DNA of 64,000 bases, taken from positions 56,430-120,429 of the forward strand of contig JAZKJL010000007.1 of NCBI GenBank assembly GCA_040384325.1, written 5' to 3'. The first letter of the stretch is position 1. Each line of letters begins with the position of its first letter. Below the pieces are notes generated by a model that had not been told where the DNA came from, did not search any database, and saw only the letters and a list, made by a program, of their open reading frames with translations. The DNA comes from JACMLX01 sp040384325. Its GTDB lineage: Bacteria; Gemmatimonadota; Gemmatimonadetes; Gemmatimonadales; Gemmatimonadaceae. A program made the translations under genes and the position numbers. Positions 28,591-37,592 of this stretch are shown in pieces.

Positions 28591-30360
28591 TCACGGTTTC
28601 GGCGGCGGCTCGGGCACGGCGGCGGAATCAGCGCCGGCCTTGGCAACGCTGTCGGCCGAGGCCTTGGTGCCGGCCGCGGTCGGGATCGCGTCGGGCGGAC
28701 GACGGAAGACAAAGTACAGAATCAGCACCAATGCGAGCAGGATCACGGCGTTGATCATCAGGATCACCGGCAGCGTGAATCGTGCAGGCGCCGGTGCCGC
28801 TGCGGCGGGGGTGGCCGGCGTCGCGGCCGGCGCCTCGACGGCCTGCACCTGCTTCTTCATCACCAGCGTGTACTCGCTGGGTGCGGCGGCGGCGGGCTTG
28901 GCCTTCGCACCAGCGGCGCCACCTTCCGGCAACCCGAACAGCGGTGGCGGCAGCACCGGCGGTGCGCCGGGCGCAGCTGTCGTCGGCATCGCCGGTGGCG
29001 CAGACGGTGCGGCGAACGCCGGCGGCGAGAGCGGCGGCGCCGAGAACGACGGTGTCGCGGGCATCGACGGTGCGCTGGGCATCGCGGGCGCGCGCGGTGT
29101 GAGCGACGGTGGTGTGAGCGACGGTGGTGTGAGCGACGGTGGTGAGAGCGATGGCGGCGACAGCGATGGCGGCGACAGCGATGGCGGCGACGACGCCGGT
29201 GGCGCGACGGGTGGCAGCGGCGGCAGCGCACTCACGCCGCGCATCGGTTCCGGTGCTGCCGGCGGCAAGTACGGCGGCGGGGCCGGTGGTGCATACGCGG
29301 CCGGTGGAGGCGAGAGCGGCGGCGGCGCGTAGACCGGCGGCGCGGCTGGTGGCAACGGTGGTGCAGCCGATGGTGGCCCGACCAGTTGCATGCCTGGCGA
29401 AAACATCGCCGTGAACTCGCCCGGTGCCGCGACGGGCAGCGCCGGCTTCACGGGTTCCGGCGCCGGCAAAGGTGGTACTGGTGCGACCGGCGCCGGCGCC
29501 GGTGGCCGCGCGATCACGAATTCGCGTGTGGGTTCGGCGGGCGGCGGTGGTGACGGCATCGTGGCGGCGGGCGGTGGTGCCATCGCGATCACCGGAGGTG
29601 CGACCGGCGCCGCGGGCGGCATCGGTGCCGGAGGTGCGGGCGGCATCGCTGCCGGCGGCGCAACGGGCGGCGCCGACTCCATCGGTGCGCCCATCACCGC
29701 CTGCGGGCGGAACATGGCCGTGAATTCGCCGGGCGCGGTGGCCGCCGACGGCGACGGCGCGGGCGGCGCAGGTGGCGGCGCACTGCTGCCGAGTGTGACC
29801 AGTGGTGGCGGTGCCGGCGGCGCGACGGGCGTCACCAGCGGCATCGGGAGTGACGGCGCCGGCACGGCGGTCGGCATCGGCAAGGGGAGCGGCAGGTCCA
29901 TCACCGGCGGTGGCGGTGCAGCCGCGGGTGTCGGCATCGGCAGTGGCAAGGGCACGGGCGGCGCGCTGACCGGCGGCGGCGCGACGGGTGCAGCGACCGG
30001 CATCGGTGGCGCCGCGGCGTCGGCCGGTGGCATCGCGCGCATGAAGGTCGTCGCTTCCGGTTCCGACGTGCGCGCCGAAAGCCAGGCGGCGAAGGCGTTC
30101 AGCCCATCTTCGGCGCGGGTGATCACGGCCCAGCCCTTTTCGGTGACGATCGTCTCGATGATCTCGGCGGCGTCGGGCGCGGCCAGTCGTGAGAGCCGTT
30201 CCGTCATGCGATCGCGTGCGGCCTGCGCACGATCCTCGAGCACGTGGGCGAGCACCGGCGTGCCCGACGTGGTGTCGAGGGCGATGAAGGTGCGAATGCC
30301 GTCTTCGCGGGCGATGGCCATCGACAGGCGGTAACGCGACGGGGCGGCGGGCTCGGTCAT
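28591..30360 (-). CDS. Pro/Ala-rich membrane protein with kinase-N-lobe-like start and GEFTAMF motifs
   Basis: It encodes 589 residues. Residues 8 to about 95 (YRLSMAIAREDGIRTFIALDTTSGTPVLAHVL) look like a degenerate protein-kinase N-lobe: a short beta-sheet with no catalytic loop after it. A Pro/Ala-rich linker of about 430 residues follows, containing two identical APGEFTAMF motifs at about residues 209 and 313, a related APSEYTLVMKK at about 493, and a seven-fold PPSL(S/T) array. A single transmembrane helix near the C-terminus (LPVILMINAVILLALVLILYFVF) is followed by about 35 residues. It lies between the two tssK genes on the opposite strand. No known function; a scaffold or regulator of the T6SS envelope complex is inferred. 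Confidence 0.75.
   Translation of the reverse strand: MTEPAAPSRYRLSMAIAREDGIRTFIALDTTSGTPVLAHVLEDRAQAARDRMTERLSRLAAPDAAEIIETIVTEKGWAVITRAEDGLNAFAAWLSARTSEPEATTFMRAMPPADAAAPPMPVAAPVAPPPVSAPPVPLPLPMPTPAAAPPPPVMDLPLPLPMPTAVPAPSLPMPLVTPVAPPAPPPLVTLGSSAPPPAPPAPSPSAATAPGEFTAMFRPQAVMGAPMESAPPVAPPAAMPPAPPAPMPPAAPVAPPVIAMAPPPAATMPSPPPPAEPTREFVIARPPAPAPVAPVPPLPAPEPVKPALPVAAPGEFTAMFSPGMQLVGPPSAAPPLPPAAPPVYAPPPLSPPPAAYAPPAPPPYLPPAAPEPMRGVSALPPLPPVAPPASSPPSLSPPSLSPPSLSPPSLTPPSLTPPSLTPRAPAMPSAPSMPATPSFSAPPLSPPAFAAPSAPPAMPTTAAPGAPPVLPPPLFGLPEGGAAGAKAKPAAAAPSEYTLVMKKQVQAVEAPAATPATPAAAAPAPARFTLPVILMINAVILLALVLILYFVFRRPPDAIPTAAGTKASADSVAKAGADSAAVPEPPPKP
29096..29185. repeat. 15-bp tandem repeat inside the Pro-rich gene
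   Basis: Six 15-bp units, plus a decayed seventh, encode repeated PPSL(S/T) on the minus strand. The first three units are identical (GGTGTGAGCGACGGT on the plus strand) and the later ones drift. Such an array can expand or contract in frame. Confidence 0.85.
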
Positions 30361-30591
30361 CACGGCTCGGATTTGGGAAGGCCACTCGAAATCATCGGGC
30401 GCGCGGCCGTGCACCGGACGTATTGTTATCTTGACGTGCCGCGGACGCAATCGCACTATGCGGCACGGCGGACCGGGCGGCCTTCCCGCGCGCCAGTCTT
30501 CCCTACGCCGAACACTCAGCTCACGCATGGCGATCGCTCGCATCAACGGCAGTGTCGGCCCACGGCGCACCCCGTGCGCGGTGACCGCGCG

Positions 30592-31962
30592 ATGAGTCGC
30601 CAGCGCGTGCCGGCGCGCCCGGTCTGGCAGGAAGGGATGGCGCTCGCGCCGCAGCACTTCCAGGCCCAGCGCCGCTGGCTCGAGGACGAGGCGACGCGCG
30701 CCATCGACAGCGTCATCCCGTTCGCCTGGGGCATCGCCGGCGTGGAACTGGATGCCGATGCGCTGCGCGGTGGCACGTTGTCACTGGTGCACGTGCGCGG
30801 CCGATTCCCCGATGGCACGCCGCTGCAGGCGCCGGATCCCGATCCGTTGCCGCAGCCGTCGGCACTCGCCTCGCGCTTCTCGCCGACACGCGAGTCGCAT
30901 GTGGTGCACGTGGCGCTGGCGCCGTGGCAGGACGATGCGCCGAACGTGGCCGCCGCCAGTGCCATCACCACCGACGACATGCGTTTCCGTCGCGACGAAC
31001 GCACGCTGGTCGATGAGACCACCGGCACCGACGCGCTGGCGGTGACGGTGGCGATGAAGAACCTGCGTCTGCTGCTGGACGACGAGCTGACGGCCGGCGA
31101 CATCGCGCTGCCGGTGGCACGCATCCGACGCGACGCCGGTGGACACTTCGTGCTCGACCGCGATTACGTGCCGCCCTGCGTGCAGTACGGCGCCAACCCG
31201 CGCCTGGTGGGCATGCTGCAGTCTGTGGTGCAGTTGCTGGCGGCGAAGAGTGCGGCGCTCGCATCGTCGATCGCCGGCACCGGCGCACCGGCGGCGCAGG
31301 CCTACGTCGGCAACGAAGTGGCGATCCGCTGGCTGCTGCATGCGATCCGCAGCGCCGAGGCACCGCTGCGGCACCTGCTCACCAATCGCACCGCGCATCC
31401 CGAGAAGTTGTGGATGGAGTTGTCGCGACTGGCCGGTGCGCTCTGCACCTTCTCGCTCACGGTGCAGGCGCGCGACCTGCCGGTGTACGACCACCAGAAT
31501 CTCGAGGGGTGCTTCGGCGCGCTCGAGTATCACCTGCGCGCGCACCTCGATGCGGTGGTGGCGGCGCGCGCGGTGGTGGTGCGCCTGACCGAGACCGCGC
31601 CGACGCTGCAGACCGCGGCGATCACCGATGCGCGCTGCTTCGAACCCGGCGCGCGCTGGTACATCGGCGTGCGCACGCGACTCGGCCCGCTGGAGACGGC
31701 GACCCAGTTTCCGAACCTGGCCAAGGTGTGTGCGGCGAAGTTCGTGCTGGAGCTGGTGCGACGCGCCTTCGCCGGCCTGGCACTGGAAGCGGTGCCGACG
31801 CCGCCGACCGGCATCGCCCCGCGTGCCGAGATGACGTACTTCGCGATCACGCTCGACGGCCCCTGTGCGCAGGCGCTGACGCAATCGCGTGAAGTGGGCG
31901 TGTACGTGCCCGATTCCCTGCCCGACACCGTGATCGAGATCGCCGTGCTCGTGCCCGAGTAG
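30592..31962 (+). CDS. tssK: T6SS baseplate protein TssK, second copy
   Basis: It encodes 456 residues, full-length and clearly of the TssK family: PVWQEGMALAPQHFQAQRRW, then FAWGIAGVELDADAL, DYVPPCVQYGANPRLVGML and the C-terminal MTYFAITLDGPCAQALTQSREVGVYVP. It is much diverged from the first copy while keeping the same motifs in order. It heads the tssK-tssL-tssM unit. I see no strong ribosome-binding site before the ATG at 30592. Confidence 0.92.
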   Translation: MSRQRVPARPVWQEGMALAPQHFQAQRRWLEDEATRAIDSVIPFAWGIAGVELDADALRGGTLSLVHVRGRFPDGTPLQAPDPDPLPQPSALASRFSPTRESHVVHVALAPWQDDAPNVAAASAITTDDMRFRRDERTLVDETTGTDALAVTVAMKNLRLLLDDELTAGDIALPVARIRRDAGGHFVLDRDYVPPCVQYGANPRLVGMLQSVVQLLAAKSAALASSIAGTGAPAAQAYVGNEVAIRWLLHAIRSAEAPLRHLLTNRTAHPEKLWMELSRLAGALCTFSLTVQARDLPVYDHQNLEGCFGALEYHLRAHLDAVVAARAVVVRLTETAPTLQTAAITDARCFEPGARWYIGVRTRLGPLETATQFPNLAKVCAAKFVLELVRRAFAGLALEAVPTPPTGIAPRAEMTYFAITLDGPCAQALTQSREVGVYVPDSLPDTVIEIAVLVPE

Positions 31963-32017
31963 CACCGCCGTCGCAGCATCGCGCGCCGACATCCCTGCCA
32001 CTGCCAGCCCAGCCTCC

Positions 32018-32725
32018 ATGAACCCGCCCGACACCGCTGCGCATGGTCGTCTCGCGCTCTCGCAGCAGGACCTGTTCACCGTGATCGCGCGGCTGCGTGC
32101 GGACCGGGAGCCCGTGCGCGATGCGGAGGCATTCCGCACACTGGCGCGAGGCCTGCTGGCGAAGGCCGAGCAGGCAGGCGCGGCGGCCGGCTACGTGGCG
32201 ACCGATGTGCGTGTGGCGCTCTTCGCCGCCGTCGCCTTTCTCGACGAATCGGTGCTCAACTCGCGGCAGCCGGCGCTGGCCGAGTGGTCGCGCCGCCCGC
32301 TGCAGGACGAGCTGTTCGGGGGGCACATGGGCGGTGAGTTGTTCTATCAGTATCTCGACCAGCAGATGGCACGCGCCGACGAACCGGCGCTGGCGGATGT
32401 GCTCGAGGTGTTTCACCACGCGTTGCTGCTCGGATTCCGTGGTCGGTACGGCGGCGACGCGGGCGCACTGAAGGTGATCGCACAGCGGGTCGGCGATCGC
32501 ATCGCACGGATCCGCGGCGCCAGCGGTGACCTGGCGCCTGCGTGGCGACCGGTGGACGACGCGGTGGCGGCGAAGGACCCGTGGATCCGGCGACTGGCGA
32601 TCGGTGCGGTGCTGGTGGCGGTGGTGGTGGCCGGCGTCTGGGGCGCCGGGCGCGCGACACTCTCCGGCAGTGCCAGTGACATTCGCGCCGTGACCGACGC
32701 CACACCGACGTCGGTGACGCCATGA
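32018..32725 (+). CDS. tssL: T6SS membrane-complex protein TssL (DotU/IcmH)
   Basis: It encodes 235 residues. The DotU domain covers about residues 15-175, with the VRVALFAAVAFLDESVLNS segment, LQDELFGGHMGGELFYQYLDQ and VFHHALLLGFRGRYGG. A single C-terminal transmembrane helix lies at about 195-212. There is no OmpA-like peptidoglycan-binding extension. It anchors the baseplate to the inner membrane with TssM, whose ATG overlaps the tssL stop (ATGA). Confidence 0.93.
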   Translation: MNPPDTAAHGRLALSQQDLFTVIARLRADREPVRDAEAFRTLARGLLAKAEQAGAAAGYVATDVRVALFAAVAFLDESVLNSRQPALAEWSRRPLQDELFGGHMGGELFYQYLDQQMARADEPALADVLEVFHHALLLGFRGRYGGDAGALKVIAQRVGDRIARIRGASGDLAPAWRPVDDAVAAKDPWIRRLAIGAVLVAVVVAGVWGAGRATLSGSASDIRAVTDATPTSVTP

Positions 32726-35700
32726 TGCATTCGTCGCGCACGAAGCGCTGGGTGGCCAGCCTGGCGGTGCTGTTCCTGTTCGTGGTGATCGCGATCCTCG
32801 CCGTCTGGCTGCTCAAGCTGACGGGCGGCGAACGCACCGCGATGCTGATCGGGTTGGCATTGCTGGGTGCGATCGGTGCTGCCATCACCTGGCATGTGAT
32901 GCGGCCCAGCGATGCGGTCTCACGCGCCGAGAAGGACGAAGCGATCCTCGCATTGCGACAGGCGGCCGACCGGTTGCCACGCGGCGAGTTGCTGGGCAAG
33001 TCGCTGGTGCTGCTGCTCGGCCCACCGACGTCCACCAAGACCACCGTCGTCACACGCAGCGGACTGGATGCACAGCTGCTGGCCGGTGATGCACGCGGCA
33101 CAGGTCCCGAGGAACCGACCAAGGCCGCCAACGTCTGGCTGGGTGGTGGTGGTGCCCTGATCGAGGCGCCCGGCACACTCACGGCCGACGGTCCGCGGTT
33201 CATGCGCTTCGTGCGTGCGCTGCGTGCGCCCGGCCTCGCCGCTGCACTCGGCCGTCGCGAACCGGCGCCGCGCGCGATCGTGCTCTGCGTGCCGTGTGAC
33301 TATCTCGCCACCGCGGATGAACAGAAGCAGCTGGATGCGCTGGCGCCGGTGCTGCGCGCGCGACTCGCCGACGCCGCCAACCAGCTCGGCATGCGCGTGC
33401 CGGTGTACGTGCTCTTCACGCGCCTCGACCGGCTGCCGTATGTGGAATCGTGGCTGGCACCGCTGACGCGCGAGGAAATCCGCCTGCCGCTGGGCGCGGC
33501 ACTGCCGTTCGACAGCGGCGCCGCCGGTGCGTACGCCGAACGCCTGATCCCGCGACTCGAGCAGGCCTTCGCCGGATTGGTGGCATCGCTCGGCGCGCGT
33601 CGCAGCGAACTGCTCTCGCGCGAGTCGGTGGAGGCGCAGCGCCTTGGCGCCTATGAAGTGCCGCGCGAACTGGGCAAGCTGGCACCGGCGGCGATCCGCT
33701 TCCTGGCCGAGGTCACGCGTCCATCGCAGATGGGCATGACGCCGCAGCTGCGCGGGTTCTGGTTCGTGGGTGCGCGTCCGGTGATCGTGCGCGACGCGGC
33801 ACCAGTGGCCGCGACCGCCGCGCCGGTTGACGGTGCGACAGGACTCTTCCGCCCCGGCATGCTGCCCGGCGCCGCCGCACCCGCCGCAGCGCCGGCTGCC
33901 GCACGCAAGGTGCCGGAGTGGGTGTTCATCGATCGCTTCTTCACCGACGTGGTGTTCGGTGATCGCAGCGCACGCGCGGCCGCACTGGGTGGTGTGCGAG
34001 TGTCGGGCATGCGACGCATCCTGCTCGGCACACTGATCGCCACCGGCCTGCTGCTGGGCCTCGGCGTGACGGTGAGCTGGGCCAAGAATCGCGCACTGGC
34101 GTCGCGGACCATGAACGCCGTGCGCAGCGTGGCCTCGCTGCCGGTGGTGCAGGCCGCGCCGGGCACGATCGCACTGCCGAGCGTGGAAGCGTTGCGCCAG
34201 CTGGAGCAGCTGCGCGCGTTGCTGGACACGATCACGACCATCGACACCGCCGGTGCACCGCTGTCGATGCGCTTCGGGTTGTGGAACGGCCCGTCGCTGG
34301 TGTCGGCGGCACGACCGGCGTGGATCGCCGGCTATCGTCGCCAGCTGCATGACGACGCGTGGCGTGTGCTGCTCGACTCGCTGCGCACGATCCCCGACGT
34401 ACCGACACCGACGTCCGATTACGGTCGCTCGTACGACATGCTGAAGACGTACCTCGTCGGCACCACCGAACATGCGCGCAGCTCACGCGACTTCGTGACG
34501 CCGGTGCTGCTGGCGTCATGGCAGCGGGGCATCGCCACCGACAGCGTGGTGACCGAGCTGGCGCGTCGCCAGTTCGACGAATACGCGCAGCTGCAGGTGG
34601 CCTCGCAGCTCTGGCCCGCCACCGCCGACTCGCGGCTGGTGACACACACGCGCGATCACCTCGGCCGTTTCGCCGGCATCGACCCGATCTACGTCTCGAT
34701 GCGATCGGCGGTGCAGGCCACCGCGAAGGCGATCAAGTTGTCGGAGGCCGTGCCGCAATCGGCCGGCGTGGTGGGGACCGGAGGCGCGATCGTGGCCGCC
34801 CCGTTCACCGAGGCAGGTTGGACCGGCATGCAGGAAGCGCTGCGCAACTCCGACCGCTACTTCCAGGGTGAGACGTGGGTGGTGGGCGATCGCAGCGCGG
34901 TGGCGTCGCGCAACCGTGAGCAGGACCTGGCCGAGATCCGCAAGCGCTACATCGCGGACTACCAGGCCGAGTGGCGGAAGGCGCTGCAGATGGTGAGCGT
35001 GCCGCGCACCGGCAGCGTGCCGGTATCGGCGGCGCGACTCGGCAAGCTCGGTGGTGCGCAGTCGCCGCTGCTGGCGATCCTCGCGCTGGCGGCGCGCAAC
35101 ACGAACGTGGACACGTCCATCGCGCGCGCCTTCCAGCCGGTACACAGCGTGACGCCGCCGGCGATCCGCGACAAGAACGTGAGCGAGACCAACCAGGAGT
35201 ACGCGAACTCGCTGCTGACCCTGCAGTCCGCCCTCGAGCAGATCGGCAACCTGCCGCCGGCGAAGGATTCCGCCGGCGTGCTGCTGCTGCAGTCCACTGC
35301 GCAGAACGTGCTGATGTCGCAGGCGTCGCAGGCCAAGACCGTGGCGCGTCAACTGGAGCAGAAGTTTGCGGTGGACCCGGGTGCGGCGCAGATCGGGCCA
35401 GTGGTGGCGCGCCTGCTCTACGCACCGATCGACGGTGCGGAAGCCGCGTTGAAGGCGCTCACGCTGACGAAGATGCCGCGCGGTGCGCCCGTGGCAGGCG
35501 GCGGTGGTGGTGGTGGCGGCGCACCCGCACCGATCGCGGCGCCGGCCGTCGTTGCGCCGCCGGCAGGTGGCGGCGCGGCACCGGCACCGGTGGCGGCGCC
35601 GATGGGTCCGGACGCCATCGCCAGCGCCTCGGGTGCCGACCTGGCCGTGCTGCTGAATGGCCGTGGACGCGAGATGTGCCGCGCGATGGAGCGCATCCTG

Positions 35701-36321
35701 CGCAAGTTCCCGTTCAATCCCGACGCCGGCGACATGGCCGAGGTGCGCGACGTGAACGCGCTGCTGGCACCGGGCACCGGCGCGCTCTGGAAGTTCTACG
35801 ATGATCGCCTGAAGCCGATGCTGCCGCTGGAGAACGGCAACTTCATGCCGAAGCCGGCCAACGGTGTCACGCTGTCGCCGCAGTTCGTCGGCTTCTTCCG
35901 TCGCATGGCACGCGCGTCGGTGGCGCTCTACAGCGACCTCGGTCAGACGCCGCGCATGTCGCTGTCGGTGAAGGTGATCCCGTCGCCGGACCTGAGCATC
36001 GTGTCGCTGGTGAACGGCGATCGCACGCTGCGGTGGCCGGGCGCCGAGGTGCAGGCGCTGACCTGGCCATCGGGTGGCAACAACGCGCGGCTGCTGGCCA
36101 CCAGTGGTGGCCGCGAGCAGGAACTGTCGAAGGGCGAAGGGCCGTGGGCGCTGTTCCGCATGTTCGCGCGCGGGCTGCCGGAAGGTCGCGGCAACACGGT
36201 GCGCGTGACCTTCAACGGTGCGGTGCCGGTGACACTGGAACTGACGGCGCCGGGTGCGGGGCCGGTGGTGCAGCGTGGCGGGTTGTCAGGGCAGGCGTGC
36301 GTGGCGCAAGTCACGCAGTGA
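32722..36321 (+). CDS. tssM: T6SS membrane-complex protein TssM (IcmF)
   Basis: It encodes 1199 residues. Two N-terminal transmembrane helices lie at about 10-31 and 39-60, and a third at about 432-453. The cytoplasmic NTPase-like domain between them has a P loop, GPPTSTKTT, at about 99-107. The long periplasmic part ends in the IcmF C-terminal beta domain (LRWPGAEVQALTWPSG, GPWALFRMFARG, VTLELTAPGAGPVVQRG). A Gly/Ala/Pro-rich insert at about 925-970 and a short insert at about 370-390 (GATGLFRPGM) are unusual. It is the last gene of the plus-strand unit and ends at a strong hairpin. Confidence 0.95.
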   Translation: MMHSSRTKRWVASLAVLFLFVVIAILAVWLLKLTGGERTAMLIGLALLGAIGAAITWHVMRPSDAVSRAEKDEAILALRQAADRLPRGELLGKSLVLLLGPPTSTKTTVVTRSGLDAQLLAGDARGTGPEEPTKAANVWLGGGGALIEAPGTLTADGPRFMRFVRALRAPGLAAALGRREPAPRAIVLCVPCDYLATADEQKQLDALAPVLRARLADAANQLGMRVPVYVLFTRLDRLPYVESWLAPLTREEIRLPLGAALPFDSGAAGAYAERLIPRLEQAFAGLVASLGARRSELLSRESVEAQRLGAYEVPRELGKLAPAAIRFLAEVTRPSQMGMTPQLRGFWFVGARPVIVRDAAPVAATAAPVDGATGLFRPGMLPGAAAPAAAPAAARKVPEWVFIDRFFTDVVFGDRSARAAALGGVRVSGMRRILLGTLIATGLLLGLGVTVSWAKNRALASRTMNAVRSVASLPVVQAAPGTIALPSVEALRQLEQLRALLDTITTIDTAGAPLSMRFGLWNGPSLVSAARPAWIAGYRRQLHDDAWRVLLDSLRTIPDVPTPTSDYGRSYDMLKTYLVGTTEHARSSRDFVTPVLLASWQRGIATDSVVTELARRQFDEYAQLQVASQLWPATADSRLVTHTRDHLGRFAGIDPIYVSMRSAVQATAKAIKLSEAVPQSAGVVGTGGAIVAAPFTEAGWTGMQEALRNSDRYFQGETWVVGDRSAVASRNREQDLAEIRKRYIADYQAEWRKALQMVSVPRTGSVPVSAARLGKLGGAQSPLLAILALAARNTNVDTSIARAFQPVHSVTPPAIRDKNVSETNQEYANSLLTLQSALEQIGNLPPAKDSAGVLLLQSTAQNVLMSQASQAKTVARQLEQKFAVDPGAAQIGPVVARLLYAPIDGAEAALKALTLTKMPRGAPVAGGGGGGGGAPAPIAAPAVVAPPAGGGAAPAPVAAPMGPDAIASASGADLAVLLNGRGREMCRAMERILRKFPFNPDAGDMAEVRDVNALLAPGTGALWKFYDDRLKPMLPLENGNFMPKPANGVTLSPQFVGFFRRMARASVALYSDLGQTPRMSLSVKVIPSPDLSIVSLVNGDRTLRWPGAEVQALTWPSGGNNARLLATSGGREQELSKGEGPWALFRMFARGLPEGRGNTVRVTFNGAVPVTLELTAPGAGPVVQRGGLSGQACVAQVTQ

Positions 36322-36326
36322 CGCGC

Positions 36327-36357
36327 GCGAGCGCGACGCATCACGCGTCGCGCTCGC
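36327..36357. terminator. Perfect 13-bp hairpin between tssM and the convergent gene
   Basis: The arms GCGAGCGCGACGC (36327-36339) and GCGTCGCGCTCGC (36345-36357) are perfectly complementary around the loop ATCAC. The hairpin starts 5 nt after the tssM stop. It has no T tract, only CTTTC, but the position between convergent genes makes a bidirectional terminator likely. Confidence 0.7.
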
Positions 36358-36366
36358 ACCGCGCTT

Positions 36367-37383
36367 TCACCCCGAGAAGAACTGCACCGGCTTCACCCGG
36401 CGCGAACGACGGCGCGTGAGTGCCGTGGGCTTGGCGGCCGATGGACCCGCCTCGCTGCGGTGTGACGCGAACCACTCGTCCACCGCCAGCACCACCGGAT
36501 GATCCGACGCCAGCCGCAGGTGACGGTCGCACAGCATCACGCGGCACGACTCGGCATCCGGAGCATCGATGCCGGATTGCTCGGCGTGACGCATCGCCGA
36601 GCCGACGAGGAACACCGCCACACCGGCAGCGACCGCGGAATCGTCGAGCAGCGGATGGCGCAGGATCGACGTCATCCAGCCCGCGTACCGCGCCAGTGCC
36701 GGCATCAACCGGAGATATTCAGCGGCCGTCAGCGGTGCGAAGGTGAGGCCACCTGCCATCAGCACGGCGGCCGCGTCGCGACAACCAGCCGGGCCGTTGT
36801 GATCACACTCGACGAAGAGCCGCTCGCGCCAGCGCGGCCAGCGATGCGACGCCTCGCCCGATGCGGTGAGCTGCAGCAGGATCGCCGCCGCGCCATCGCG
36901 CTCGGCACGCGAGCCGGGCGACGTCTCATCCACGTCGTCGCAAAGACGGCTGATGGCAGCGGCGCCCAGCGCTTCCCAGGCGTCCGTGGTCAGGCCGGAA
37001 TCTTCGGGATCGGACTCCAGCACCGTGGCCAGCCACGGACCGAGGCCGTCGGCGGTGCGAATGACGGCGTCGATGAGCGCCGGCGTGAGGTAGGTGGCCG
37101 AGTTGGCGGCGACGGTGGCGAGGCCGATGATGGCGTCGTTCGGCCGCGCGCCGATCATGCGATAGAGCGTGTTGATGCAGGTCACACCGTCGCGCAGCAG
37201 GCGCTGGGCGAGGCGGGCGCCGGGGGCGTCATCGGGCAGCAGTCGGAAGCGGTCATCGTATCCGCCGAGCAGTGCGGGACCGACGCAGCGGGTGCAGTCG
37301 TCCTTGGCCACGGTCGCATCGCGCAGCACGGCAGCGATGGTGCGTTCGGTGAAGTCGTCCGCGGAGTACAGCTGCCGGTGCAT
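36367..37383 (-). CDS. Hypothetical helical protein at the end of the T6SS locus
   Basis: It encodes 338 residues and I do not recognise it. It is predicted soluble and almost entirely helical, rich in Ala and Leu (for example NDAIIGLATVAANSATYLTPALIDAVIRTADGLG), with a CTRC pair near residue 32. The tail is basic, ending RRRSRRVKPVQFFSG. There is no signal peptide and no catalytic motif I can name. It converges on tssM. Its position suggests a T6SS-linked accessory, effector or immunity protein, but context is the only support. A HEAT-like repeat fold is another possibility. Confidence 0.6.
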   Translation of the reverse strand: MHRQLYSADDFTERTIAAVLRDATVAKDDCTRCVGPALLGGYDDRFRLLPDDAPGARLAQRLLRDGVTCINTLYRMIGARPNDAIIGLATVAANSATYLTPALIDAVIRTADGLGPWLATVLESDPEDSGLTTDAWEALGAAAISRLCDDVDETSPGSRAERDGAAAILLQLTASGEASHRWPRWRERLFVECDHNGPAGCRDAAAVLMAGGLTFAPLTAAEYLRLMPALARYAGWMTSILRHPLLDDSAVAAGVAVFLVGSAMRHAEQSGIDAPDAESCRVMLCDRHLRLASDHPVVLAVDEWFASHRSEAGPSAAKPTALTRRRSRRVKPVQFFSG

Positions 37384-37592
37384 GGGCGGTTCCGTGTGGG
37401 CGCACTGTGTCGTGCCCGCACGGCAGCGGCGGGACCGGACTCAGTACATGACGGCGCGCATAGGACGACGATGCGTGGCACCACAGGCAACACGGGAGCA
37501 TCGGCGCCGGCGCGCGGGGGGTGACGCGAACGGCGTGCACCCGCGAGTGTCGGCCGCTTGCGATCCCGACCGTAGCCCGCGCCGCTGACATG

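Noticed and set aside
29096..29185. CRISPR-like array
   Set aside because: Units are contiguous 15-mers without spacers and encode a coding repeat.
32018..32725. TssL with an OmpA-like extension
   Set aside because: The protein stops about 20 residues after the transmembrane helix.
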